DNA from: Patescibacteria group bacterium
GTDB lineage: Bacteria; Patescibacteriota; Patescibacteriia; UBA9570; JAHJKD01
Assembly: GCA_018822435.1 (NCBI GenBank)
Contig: JAHJKD010000038.1
Coordinates: 1 to 53,765 of the forward strand
Direction of reading: 5' to 3'
Length of the DNA stretch: 53,765 bases
Shown here: positions 43,893 through 51,365 of the stretch, one piece after another
Layout of the letters: every line of letters begins with the position of its first letter
Position numbering within the stretch: position 1 is the stretch's first letter
Notes under the pieces: generated by a model
Seen by the model: only the letters and a program-made list of their open reading frames with translations
What the model was told of the DNA's origin: nothing
Database searches by the model: none
Made by a program: the position numbers and the translations under genes

Positions 43893-44522
43893 ATGTATAA
43901 AATTTGCTTATTTGGCCCGCAAGGATCTGGCAAAGGCACGCAAGCTGATTTAATGATTAAGGAACTAGACATCCCGGCGGTTGTGCCAGGAAATATTTTT
44001 CGTCATAACATTTCAGAAAAAACTGAGCTTGGTCAAAAAGTCGAGGAATATACAAAAGCGGGCAAACTTGTACCCGATGAAATTACCATTGAAATGATTC
44101 AAAATAGATTATCTGAACCAGATTGTGCTAGCGGATTTGTCGTGGACGGCTTTCCCCGCAATGTCAGTCAAGCCAAATCCCTTAATGATAGACATGATAT
44201 TACTCATGCCTTGCTTATAAATATTTCTGACGAAGAAGCAATACATAGGCTTTCTCGAAGAAGAGTATGCGATTGTGGCGCCACTTATCATCTTGATTAT
44301 AATGCTCCGGAAAAAGAAGGCATTTGTAATGACTGTGGTAAAGAGCTTTATCAGCGCGATGATGACAAAGAAGATGTCATTAAAAAAAGATTAAATATTT
44401 ATCACCAAGAAACTGAGCCGATATTTGACATATATAAAGAAAAGGGTGTTTTTCATGAAGTCGATGGCAAACAAGCAATCCCTAAAGTCTGGGAAGACAT
44501 TAAAAAAATATTAGGCCCTTAA
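43893..44522 (+). CDS. adk: Adenylate kinase
   Basis: 209 aa. P-loop GPQGSGKGTQADLM, VVDGFPRNVSQAKSL and the arginines in RLSRRR are present. The LID has four Cys (CDCG...CNDCG), a zinc-stabilised lid as in Gram-positive and many CPR enzymes. The usual GD(M/I)LR at the AMP site reads GNIFRHN, an Asn for Asp change at a semi-conserved spot. It interconverts ATP+AMP and 2 ADP. It ends 1 base inside map. Confidence 0.95.
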   Translation: MYKICLFGPQGSGKGTQADLMIKELDIPAVVPGNIFRHNISEKTELGQKVEEYTKAGKLVPDEITIEMIQNRLSEPDCASGFVVDGFPRNVSQAKSLNDRHDITHALLINISDEEAIHRLSRRRVCDCGATYHLDYNAPEKEGICNDCGKELYQRDDDKEDVIKKRLNIYHQETEPIFDIYKEKGVFHEVDGKQAIPKVWEDIKKILGP

Positions 44523-45274
44523 TGATTACCATTAAAACCAAAGAAGAAATCGAAAAATTACGCGAGGGCGGGCAAATCCTCGCTTTTGTTTTGGATGAAT
44601 TAAAAAAGATGGTTGCTCCCGGCGTTGAAATAATGGCGCTAGACCAAAAAGCCGAAGAGCTGATTGCTCAGGCCGGCGGCGTGCCTTCATTCAAGGGGTA
44701 TAAGGGCTATCCTAACGCTATTTGCGCCTCTTTGAATCAGGAAGTCGTTCATTGTCCGCCTGCGCCCCGAACTTTAAAAGAAGGTGATATTCTTAGTTTA
44801 GATTGCGGGGTCAAATATAAAGAAATGTTTACTGATTCGGCTATAACAGTTCCAGTCGGAAAGATCTCTCCAGAAGTGGAAAAATTAATTAAAGTTACAA
44901 AAGAATGCCTTGATCGTGCCATTAATATTTCTAAGCCAGGCGCCACTATTGGTGATGTCGGGGCTATTATCCAGAAACATGCTGAGGAAAACGGTTTTTC
45001 AGTAGTCAAATCATTAGTCGGCCACGGTGTTGGTCATGCTGTTCATGAAGATCCGCGTATTCCCAATTATAGCGAAGCTGGCACCGGCGAAGTAATGAAA
45101 GAGGGCATGGTCTTTGCTTACGAACCCATGGTCAATGTCGGTGGTTCCCAGGTCGATTTCCTGCCTGACGGCTGGCGCGTTAAAACAAAAGACGATTCGC
45201 TCAGTGCCCATTTTGAACATACTGTTCTTATCACAAAAAACGGCTGTAATATAATTACAAAATTAAATTCATAA
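44522..45274 (+). CDS. map: Methionine aminopeptidase type I
   Basis: 250 aa. The five metal ligands are in order: Asp in SLDCGVKYKEM, Asp in FTDSAIT, His in VGHGVGHAVHEDP, Glu in AYEPMV and Glu in FEHTVLI. It removes initiator Met during translation. The TAATG junction with adk means coupled translation. After map, the usual infA-rpmJ-rpsM-rpsK-rpoA-rplQ genes are missing and ruvX follows instead. Confidence 0.97.
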   Translation: MITIKTKEEIEKLREGGQILAFVLDELKKMVAPGVEIMALDQKAEELIAQAGGVPSFKGYKGYPNAICASLNQEVVHCPPAPRTLKEGDILSLDCGVKYKEMFTDSAITVPVGKISPEVEKLIKVTKECLDRAINISKPGATIGDVGAIIQKHAEENGFSVVKSLVGHGVGHAVHEDPRIPNYSEAGTGEVMKEGMVFAYEPMVNVGGSQVDFLPDGWRVKTKDDSLSAHFEHTVLITKNGCNIITKLNS

Positions 45275-45275
45275 T

Positions 45276-45677
45276 ATGAAATATTTAGGGCTTGATTACG
45301 GACAATCAAAGGTGGGCATGGCCGTCGGAGATGACGAAACTAGCGTGGCTGTTTCTAAGGGCACACTAAAGGGTTTGTCTCAGCCTAAATTAGTTGAAAA
45401 AATCACAGCTATAGTGAATCTCGAAGACATTGACCGCATTGTTATTGGCCTGCCATTAAATTTAGATGGTGAAGAAACTGAAATAACCAAAGAAGTAAAA
45501 TTATTCGTTGAAAAATTAAGATCCAGGACTGATACCCCGGTTCAGACAATGGATGAAAGATATACCAGTCAAATGGCCGACAATCTCCTAAAAGAAGTTA
45601 AAGACAAAAATCAAAAACAGGACCAGGTAGCCGCCCAAATTATTTTGCAAAATTATTTCGACAAAATTAAACAATGA
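45276..45677 (+). CDS. ruvX: RuvX/YqgF Holliday junction resolvase-like protein
   Basis: 133 aa. RNase H fold with YLGLDYGQSKVGMAVGD at the start, VIGLPLNLDGEET in the centre and MDERYTSQMA (E and RxTS) near the end, then DQVAAQIILQNYF with the last catalytic Asp. The family trims rRNA ends or resolves junctions depending on species. It lies 1 nt after map and overlaps the next gene by 4 nt. Confidence 0.94.
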   Translation: MKYLGLDYGQSKVGMAVGDDETSVAVSKGTLKGLSQPKLVEKITAIVNLEDIDRIVIGLPLNLDGEETEITKEVKLFVEKLRSRTDTPVQTMDERYTSQMADNLLKEVKDKNQKQDQVAAQIILQNYFDKIKQ

Positions 45678-46765
45678 GTTGGAATTTGCTTTACACATTT
45701 ATAGGTGCTTTTATTATTGCCGCGGTCATTACCCCGCTGATTGCTAAGATTGCCCGTAAATTTAATCTGCTTGATCGGCCTGAAGCTGATCCATCCAGAA
45801 AAATTCAAAAAAAACCAGTCCCTCTGCTCGGAGGATTGGCCATTTTTTTAAGTTTTAATTTAGTCGTGGCTATCATGTATCCGGAGTTGACCCAGGGCTA
45901 TATGTTGCCTAAGTATTTATGGGCCATTTTCCTAGCTGGCTCAATCCTCATGATCGGAGGCATTTTAGACGATCGCATGAACCTGAGGCCAAAGACTCAG
46001 ATCGTTTTTCCCTTGATTGCCTGCTTGATAATTATCGCTTCAGGTATTGGTATAGACTACCTCACCAATCCTATGGGAGGAGAATTCAGGCTGGATACAT
46101 TTCGGCTGACTTTGTTTGAATACGGCGGCCTGCCTTACCAGGTAGTTTTAGTGGCCGACTTATTCACTTTTGTTTGGCTCATGGGCATGATGTACACCAC
46201 TAAGATTTTAGATGGCCTTGATGGCCTGGTTTCCGGCATTACCACCATTGGTGCTTTTATTTTATTTTTCTTGAGCATGACCCAGCAAGTCTACCAACCG
46301 GAGACAGCCGCCCTGGCATTAATATTAGCCGGTGCTGCCTTAGGTTTTTTTATATACAACTTTCACCCGGCCAAGATATATTTAGGCGAGGGTGGTTCGC
46401 TTTTTTGCGGCTTCATGCTTGGCGTACTGGCAATTATTTCCGGAGGAAAGATAGCCACCGCTTTATTGATAATGGGTATTCCCATTCTGGATGTTATTTG
46501 GGTAATTATCCGCCGCGTATTTTTCGATAAAAAATCTTGGGCCCATGCGGACAATAAGCATCTGCATTATCGGTTGCTTGATATTGGTCTGACCCACCGT
46601 CAGGCAGTATTGTTATTACTAACCCTGGCCGCTGTCTTCGGCGCTTCTTCATTATACTTAGAAAGCTTTGGAAAATTATGGGCTTTAGCCATCGTCGGCA
46701 TTACCATGCTTCTTTTGGCAGGAATTATTTATTTCAAATATAAAAAACATGAAAAGCAAACTTAG
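45674..46765 (+). CDS. WecA/MraY-family polyprenyl-phosphate glycosyl-1-phosphate transferase
   Basis: 363 aa, about ten membrane helices. GGILDDRMNL, LDGLDGLVSGI, FNFHPA-like FIYNFHPAKIYLGEGGSLF and HADNKHLHYRLLDIGL (HxDxxHxHxRL) mark a WecA/TagO-type enzyme. It should join a UDP-sugar phosphate to a lipid carrier, starting a cell-wall or surface glycan. Two deviations: the NxxDGxDGL Asn is Lys (KILDGLDGL), and the usual GDxGS Asp is Glu (GEGGS). The specific sugar cannot be read from the sequence. Confidence 0.88.
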   Translation: MSWNLLYTFIGAFIIAAVITPLIAKIARKFNLLDRPEADPSRKIQKKPVPLLGGLAIFLSFNLVVAIMYPELTQGYMLPKYLWAIFLAGSILMIGGILDDRMNLRPKTQIVFPLIACLIIIASGIGIDYLTNPMGGEFRLDTFRLTLFEYGGLPYQVVLVADLFTFVWLMGMMYTTKILDGLDGLVSGITTIGAFILFFLSMTQQVYQPETAALALILAGAALGFFIYNFHPAKIYLGEGGSLFCGFMLGVLAIISGGKIATALLIMGIPILDVIWVIIRRVFFDKKSWAHADNKHLHYRLLDIGLTHRQAVLLLLTLAAVFGASSLYLESFGKLWALAIVGITMLLLAGIIYFKYKKHEKQT

Positions 46766-47228
46766 TGTTTTAATATTATTTTTATTTTTAATTGTATTCT
46801 CGGCTTGTAATAGTGCAGAAAACAAGCAAGATAATATAATCAGGAACAAGAATAAAGTTCATGTGGAAGTAGGGGATAATTATCAGGTCGAAGCAGAAAT
46901 AGCCAAAACCATGTTGGAGCGAGCCGCTGGTCTCAGCCACCGCGAATCTCTGGCCACAGACGAGGCCATGCTATTCATCTTTGATAAGCCTGATTATTAT
47001 CAGTTCTGGATGAAAGACATGAAGTTTCCCATAGACATCATTTTTATTAACGAGGATAAAATAGTTGATATCAAGAAAAGCGTGCCCCCAGCGTTAGATG
47101 ATGGCAATATCGAGCATTATCCGCCCGTAAACCCGGCTATTTACGTTTTAGAGACCCCAGCCGGCATATCAGAAGAATACGGCTTTGAGGTTGGCACACC
47201 TGTTGAAATGGAGTTGACATATAATTAG
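46749..47228 (+). CDS. DUF192 lipoprotein
   Basis: 159 aa. Signal peptide with lipobox (LIVFSAC at residue 24) and then the DUF192 domain: VEAEIAKTMLERAAGLSHRESLATDEAMLFIFDKPDYYQFWMKDMKFPIDIIFINED and VLETPAGISEEYGFEVGTPVE. The conserved WMKxMxFPiDxxFi block is clear. The family's function is unsettled. It overlaps the transferase gene by 17 nt in another frame. The rplU promoter -35 lies at its end. Confidence 0.9.
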   Translation: MKSKLSVLILFLFLIVFSACNSAENKQDNIIRNKNKVHVEVGDNYQVEAEIAKTMLERAAGLSHRESLATDEAMLFIFDKPDYYQFWMKDMKFPIDIIFINEDKIVDIKKSVPPALDDGNIEHYPPVNPAIYVLETPAGISEEYGFEVGTPVEMELTYN

Positions 47229-47242
47229 ATTTCCCTTAAAAT
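47214..47242 (+). promoter_or_regulatory. Promoter of rplU
   Basis: TTGACA (47214-47219, inside the end of the DUF192 gene), 17-bp spacer, TAAAAT (47237-47242), leader of about 23 nt. Confidence 0.75.
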
Positions 47243-47271
47243 AAGCAAAGTATAAAATTTAACCTATAAAT

Positions 47272-47586
47272 ATGATCGCAGTAATCAAGACCGGAGGCAA
47301 ACAGTACAAAGTCTCTGAAAAAGACAAAATCAAGGTAGAAAAAATTGATGGCGACGAAGGCAAGGAAGTCGTTTTTGACCAGATTCTCATGGTATCAGAC
47401 GACAAGGGCAAAGACGTAAAAGTTGGCACCCCGATCGTTTCCAGCGCCAAAGTTAAAGCAAAAGTCTTAAGACAAGCCCGGGACAAAAAAGTAGAAGTCG
47501 TCAAATACAAGAACAAGACCAGATATAAAAGAAAAGCCGGCCATCGCCAGCATTTTACGGAAGTAGAAATTTTAGAAATCAAATAA
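47272..47586 (+). CDS. rplU: 50S ribosomal protein L21 (bL21)
   Basis: 104 aa. MIAVIKTGGKQYKVSEKDKIKVEKIDGDEGKEVVFDQILMV and VVKYKNKTRYKRKAGHRQHFTEVEI are L21. rpmA (L27), its usual partner, is not next to it. Its stop codon is immediately followed by the stop of recR on the other strand, with no terminator between. Confidence 0.97.
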   Translation: MIAVIKTGGKQYKVSEKDKIKVEKIDGDEGKEVVFDQILMVSDDKGKDVKVGTPIVSSAKVKAKVLRQARDKKVEVVKYKNKTRYKRKAGHRQHFTEVEILEIK

Positions 47587-48186
47587 CTAGACTTCCCGCC
47601 TTCCTTTTAACGCGTCAGTTAAAGTCATTTCATCAGCATATTCTAGGTCTGCCCCTGTGGGCAGGCCTCTTGCTAATCTGGTTACTTTTACCTCGGCTGA
47701 TTCAAGTTGCTTCGCAATATAGATAGCCGTGGTTTCGCCTTCCATATCCGGGTTGGTCGCCAATATCACTTCTTTAATTCCATTAGCCGCTATTCTGCCT
47801 ATTAATTCTTTTATTTTAAGTTGTTCCGGGCCCACTCCTTCAATTTGGTTTATGGCCCCACCTAGGATGTGGTAAAGCCCGGTGAATTGGCCAGTTTTTT
47901 CTATGGCAGCCTGGTCTCCACTTTCAGAGACAACGCATAAAACAGTCTTATCTCTCTTTGGGTCGCCACAGATAACGCACGGAGTTTTTTCAGAAAAATT
48001 ATAACAAGTCGTACAGACTTGTATTTGTTCTTTCAGATCATTTAAGGCACGCACAAAATTATCTATTTCTTCCCTGGGCTGGTTCAGTAAAAAATAAACA
48101 AACTTCTCTGAGGTTTTTGGTCCGATCCCGGGAAGCTTGTTGAATTCGTAAATCATGTTGCGGATTGTGTCTGGAAGCTGTGCCAT
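47587..48186 (-). CDS. recR: Recombination mediator RecR
   Basis: 199 aa. HhH region FNKLPGIGPKTSEKFVYFLL, zinc finger CTTCYNFSEKTPCVICGDPKRD (four Cys) and Toprim segment VILATNPDMEGETTAIYI with VTRLARGLPTGADLEYADEMTLTDALKGR are all present. It helps load RecA at gaps and is in the common dnaX-ybaB-recR neighbourhood, here dnaB-ybaB-recR, 1 nt after ybaB. Confidence 0.97.
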   Translation of the reverse strand: MAQLPDTIRNMIYEFNKLPGIGPKTSEKFVYFLLNQPREEIDNFVRALNDLKEQIQVCTTCYNFSEKTPCVICGDPKRDKTVLCVVSESGDQAAIEKTGQFTGLYHILGGAINQIEGVGPEQLKIKELIGRIAANGIKEVILATNPDMEGETTAIYIAKQLESAEVKVTRLARGLPTGADLEYADEMTLTDALKGRREV

Positions 48187-48187
48187 A

Positions 48188-48490
48188 TTACATCATACCG
48201 CCCATGTCAGGCATATTTAATTCCCCGGAACGCATTTTTGTGATCAGCATCTGTTTTACTTTAGTCTGTGCCCGCTCTAGGCACTCAATAATATCTTTTT
48301 GTAATTGCTCTTTCTTTTCCGGAGTCATGTATTCGTCGTCAATTTCCATGGTAACAATTTTTTGATTGCCATCCATGACAATACTAACTTTGCCGTGTAC
48401 ATCAGCATGCACGGTTTCTTCCGATAATGCATTCTGCATGTCTTTAGCATCGGAACGCATGTCTTTGTACTGTTTGAGTTTGTTGAACAT
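48188..48490 (-). CDS. YbaB/EbfC family nucleoid-associated protein
   Basis: 100 aa. A helical N-terminal half (FNKLKQYKDMRSDAKDMQNALSEE) and GKVSIVMDGNQKIVTMEIDDEYMTPEKKEQLQKDIIECLERA correspond to the YbaB fold, which dimerises and binds DNA. It ends in a Met/Gly-rich tail (MPDMGGMM). Its place before recR is the classic one. Gap to dnaB is 20 nt. Confidence 0.9.
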   Translation of the reverse strand: MFNKLKQYKDMRSDAKDMQNALSEETVHADVHGKVSIVMDGNQKIVTMEIDDEYMTPEKKEQLQKDIIECLERAQTKVKQMLITKMRSGELNMPDMGGMM

Positions 48491-48510
48491 TATTTTATTT
48501 TAATAATTTA

Positions 48511-49932
48511 TTAAAAAGGGGTTGCTTCTGGCGGGGGACCTTCAGCCATATCCGGGACTCCTTCCAGATGTTTTTCCAGATTTCTGAACGAGGCCTTTTC
48601 CATATCAAAGAACATTTCTATTTGCCCGGTCGGACCGTTTCTGTGTTTGGCAATAATAATATCAGCAATGCCTTTTCTTTCCGTATTTCGGTCATAATAG
48701 TCTTCTCTGTAAATGAACATGACCACATCTGCATCCTGCTCAATAGAACCGGACTCTCTCAAATGAGACAGTTTTGGAATTGGTACATTTTGCGCTTCCA
48801 CGGCACGGGAAAGCTGGGAAAGGGCCAGAACCGGAATGCTCAGTTCGCGCGCAATGCCTTTTAGAGCACGGGAAATTTCCGCGATTTCCTGAACACGGTT
48901 TTCTGTTGATGCCCGGCCTTCCATGAGCTGAAGGTAATCAATTACCAGTAGCCCTAAGCCATGTTCCATTTGCAGCCTTCTCGCCTTAGTTCTTATTTCC
49001 ATTACTCCCAAATTGGCAGTGTCATCAATAAATATGGGCGCTTCAGATAAAATACCCATGGCCTGGCCAATACGAGGAAAGTCATCCTGTTCTGGTGAAT
49101 CAGATAATTTTCCTGTCCTCATTTTCCATAAGTCCACTTTCGCTTCCGCACAAAGCAACCTATCCACTAATTGGTCTTTACTCATTTCCAGAGAAAATAA
49201 ACCGACTGGTATTTTTTCCCTAACCGCTACATGTCTGGCAATGTCCAATGCCAGGGATGTTTTACCAAGAGAAGGCCTGGCTGCTAGAATAACCAAGTCA
49301 GATTTCTGTAATCCACCCAGCTTGTTATCAAGATCCTTGAATCCAGTAGGCACACCGCGAAGTTTGCCAGCTTCTTTATGAATTTCGTCAATTCTATCAA
49401 AAGCTTCCGTCAAAACCGTATTCAAAGGTACAAAGTTTTGGCGTAAATATTTCTGGGAAACTTTGAATAATTCCTGTTCCGCATTATCTAATAAGGTTTC
49501 CACTTCATCTGTTTCCTCATATCCTAAGGCTAAAATACCATGCGCCGCCTGGATTAAGCGCCTTAAAGTCGCTTTTTTCTGGACAATAGAAGCATAGTTT
49601 TCGATATTTGAAGCCGTTGGCACGACATTGGTCAGTGATATCAAATAGGCCCGGCCACCAATAATATCCAGCTGTTCTTTGTCTGTTAGCCGGTTGGCCA
49701 TAGCAATTACATCAATCGGCTCTCTTTTTGCGTAAATATCCTGGATAGTCTCATAAATCATGCGATGCTTATCCGAATAAAAGTCGTCTGCACTCAGGGA
49801 GTCAGCGATTTTGATGATAGAATCTTTATCAATTAGTAAAGAACCTAAAACCGCCTTTTCCGCTTCCATATTGTGCGGAGGCACCTTGACTATTTCATCT
49901 TGGGTTGATTTTAGGGGTTTTTTATTATACAT
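48511..49932 (-). CDS. dnaB: Replicative DNA helicase DnaB
   Basis: 473 aa. N-terminal domain VPPHNMEAEKAVLGSLLIDKDSI, linker, then RecA-like domain with Walker A ARPSLGKTSLALD, Walker B GLLVIDYLQLMEG and arginine finger region QLSRAVEAQNVPIPKLSHLRESGSIEQDADVVMFIYREDYY. It is the hexameric 5'-3' helicase at the fork. No intein is seen. It is the first gene of a dnaB-ybaB-recR minus-strand operon. Confidence 0.97.
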   Translation of the reverse strand: MYNKKPLKSTQDEIVKVPPHNMEAEKAVLGSLLIDKDSIIKIADSLSADDFYSDKHRMIYETIQDIYAKREPIDVIAMANRLTDKEQLDIIGGRAYLISLTNVVPTASNIENYASIVQKKATLRRLIQAAHGILALGYEETDEVETLLDNAEQELFKVSQKYLRQNFVPLNTVLTEAFDRIDEIHKEAGKLRGVPTGFKDLDNKLGGLQKSDLVILAARPSLGKTSLALDIARHVAVREKIPVGLFSLEMSKDQLVDRLLCAEAKVDLWKMRTGKLSDSPEQDDFPRIGQAMGILSEAPIFIDDTANLGVMEIRTKARRLQMEHGLGLLVIDYLQLMEGRASTENRVQEIAEISRALKGIARELSIPVLALSQLSRAVEAQNVPIPKLSHLRESGSIEQDADVVMFIYREDYYDRNTERKGIADIIIAKHRNGPTGQIEMFFDMEKASFRNLEKHLEGVPDMAEGPPPEATPF

Positions 49933-49942
49933 AAGGATATAT

Positions 49943-49971
49943 ATCTTACCCTATATTTTCCGATTTGCCAA
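49943..49971 (-). promoter_or_regulatory. Promoter of dnaB-ybaB-recR
   Basis: On the minus strand: TTGGCA, 17-bp spacer, TAAGAT, then 10 nt to the dnaB ATG, giving a very short leader. Confidence 0.65.
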
Positions 49972-50078
49972 ACCCTGTATTTTCCCCAAAATTGTGGAAT
50001 ATTAAGTGGATAACATTGACGTTTTTAACCCTTATTGCTATTATAATTTCATTGCATTTTAGCAATTTTTCAATTTTT

Positions 50079-50151
50079 GGGGCGTTAGCTCAGTTGGTAG
50101 AGCAGCTGCCTTTTAAGCAGAAGGTCACAGGTTCGAATCCTGTACGCCCCA
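50079..50151 (+). tRNA. tRNA-Lys (TTT anticodon)
   Basis: Acceptor GGGGCGT/ACGCCCC, D arm GCTCAGTTGGTAGAGC, anticodon loop CTTTTAA with TTT, T arm ACAGG/CCTGT with TTCGAAT. Pair 27-43 is G-A. CCA is not encoded (ACAC follows), unlike tRNA-Pro. The last 14 nt are duplicated behind the GIY-YIG gene. Confidence 0.95.
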
Positions 50152-50152
50152 C
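50139..50152 (+). repeat. Direct repeat, left copy (tRNA-Lys 3' end)
   Basis: CCTGTACGCCCCAC covers the T-arm and acceptor 3' strand of tRNA-Lys plus the discriminator and one base. An identical copy is at 50479-50492. It looks like attL of an insertion at the tRNA 3' end. Confidence 0.85.
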
Positions 50153-50161
50153 ACGCCTTCG

Positions 50162-50473
50162 CTTCGCTACGGCGATGCGAGCCGATCTCCAACAATATCA
50201 AATTTCATCAACAATGCATTACGTTTATATTCTCAAAGAAAAAAGCAAAAATCATTTTTATATTGGCTCTACAAATGATTTAGAAAGAAGGATTAAAGAA
50301 CATAAGAAGGGAACCACAAGAACAACTAAAGGAAGAGAATGGGAATTATATTGCTATTTTGCATTTAGCAATAAAATAGTGAGTCAAAATTTTGAAAAAT
50401 ATCTTAAAGGCGGTTCTGGCCGGTCTTTTTCTAAAAAACATTTCGAATTCAAGGTCGACGAAGCGTAGCGAAG
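50162..50473. mobile_element. Putative GIY-YIG mobile unit at tRNA-Lys
   Basis: CTTCGCTACG (50162-50171) and CGTAGCGAAG (50464-50473) form 10-bp inverted ends just inside the two direct repeats. Between them is one 84-aa GIY-YIG nuclease gene. The right end overlaps its stop codon. The total insert between direct repeats is about 326 bp. Confidence 0.65.
50214..50468 (+). CDS. GIY-YIG family endonuclease
   Basis: 84 aa from the ATG at 50214; the 167-aa track ORF runs through tRNA-Lys and is not credible. YVYILKEKSKNHFYIGSTNDLERRIKEHKKG holds the two strand motifs (YVY, YIG) and the catalytic Arg; the Glu is in QNFEKYLK, followed by GGSGRSF. UvrC-like stand-alone nucleases of this size (YhbQ-type) are frequent in CPR. 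The direct repeats around it suggest it mobilises itself into tRNA genes by a homing-like process. Confidence 0.85.
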   Translation: MHYVYILKEKSKNHFYIGSTNDLERRIKEHKKGTTRTTKGREWELYCYFAFSNKIVSQNFEKYLKGGSGRSFSKKHFEFKVDEA

Positions 50474-50478
50474 TTGCC

Positions 50479-50492
50479 CCTGTACGCCCCAC
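50479..50492 (+). repeat. Direct repeat, right copy (attR-like)
   Basis: CCTGTACGCCCCAC, identical to the end of tRNA-Lys. No other tRNA sequence precedes it, so it is a relic of the target or a carried copy restoring the tRNA end. Confidence 0.85.
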
Positions 50493-50507
50493 TTAAAATA
50501 CGCATCC

Positions 50508-51362
50508 ATGGGAGAACAAAAATCTGAATCTATTGCAGAAAAAAATCCCCCCCAAGAAGCCTGGGAGCTCATTCACGCTGTCCGCAAAAGCGAAACCAGA
50601 ATTTGGTCCCTAATGAGTGAAGTTGGTGCAGCCATGGTTAATGACAGGACGGAAGAGGTCGATAAGCATCTCCAAACCATGCTGGATGAGTATCAGTCAA
50701 TTGATGGCCTGCTTAAAAAGATCGAGGCAAATAAATTGATTCCACCAGGGGAGCTGGCCAGTCTGCAGGAACATTATTTCATTTCCATATTAAGCTTGGA
50801 GAAACTTATCAAAGACATTGATAGGAAAAATTTTCACCGCTCCGATCGCCCCGCACCTTCTTGGCTGCGGGATTTCGGTATTGAAATTGATCGATCTATC
50901 TACCGGGCCGGAGCCAGGCCGTCTGCCCATCAGATCAGGGAAACGATCATGCGGGGAAACAGGGAGATGGTCACTGAAAACAAGTTATTGGCCCCGGTCG
51001 CCTGTTACAGTGTCCGCGCTGAACTAGCCGGTATTCCCGAGAATGAAGTCGGCAAATTCGATTTTGAACTGACAGCCGCCGACAACCCCGATCCCTTCAT
51101 AAATTATAACGGCTATGACCGCCTGTTCCACATATATATGGGTTGGGCCGCCCGCAAGGCATCCGAAGATTATCCTGACGTGGACGACGTGGAAACTGAC
51201 CTGCACTCTGCCAATATCGCCCTTGAAAATATAACTGAAACATGGGAGCAAAGATACCCGCCGGTGGCCGGATATTATCAGTATCTGCGCGACAATAGCG
51301 GTCTGATTTTTGAAATGGCCAAGAAATATTATGAAGTGAAAAAATTGGAATCAGCCCGATAA
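50508..51362 (+). CDS. Hypothetical protein, helical
   Basis: 284 aa, soluble, no signal or membrane segment. It is mostly helical and acidic; ESETRIWSLMSEV-like, MLDEYQSIDGLLKKIEANKLIPPGELASLQEHYF and YDRLFHIYMGWAARKASEDYPDVDDVETDLHSANIALENITETWEQRYPPV regions suggest helical bundles. The family is not recognised. It starts 15 nt after the right direct repeat and precedes mtaB by 3 nt, so it is co-transcribed with mtaB. The next gene's role in tRNA modification gives no clear hint. Confidence 0.75.
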   Translation: MGEQKSESIAEKNPPQEAWELIHAVRKSETRIWSLMSEVGAAMVNDRTEEVDKHLQTMLDEYQSIDGLLKKIEANKLIPPGELASLQEHYFISILSLEKLIKDIDRKNFHRSDRPAPSWLRDFGIEIDRSIYRAGARPSAHQIRETIMRGNREMVTENKLLAPVACYSVRAELAGIPENEVGKFDFELTAADNPDPFINYNGYDRLFHIYMGWAARKASEDYPDVDDVETDLHSANIALENITETWEQRYPPVAGYYQYLRDNSGLIFEMAKKYYEVKKLESAR

Positions 51363-51365
51363 TTT

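Noticed and set aside
47467-47500. RQARDKK in rplU as another coding REP copy like the one in rplW
   Set aside because: L21 normally has a basic xGRGKK segment here and the DNA match is weak; coincidence is more likely.
47580-47592. Terminator between converging rplU and recR
   Set aside because: The two stop codons abut and no hairpin with T-run is visible; read-through antisense RNA is possible but not shown.
49965-50468. 167-aa ORF in the track covering tRNA-Lys and GIY-YIG
   Set aside because: Its first 83 codons run through the dnaB promoter region and tRNA-Lys; the GIY-YIG domain starts at the ATG at 50214.
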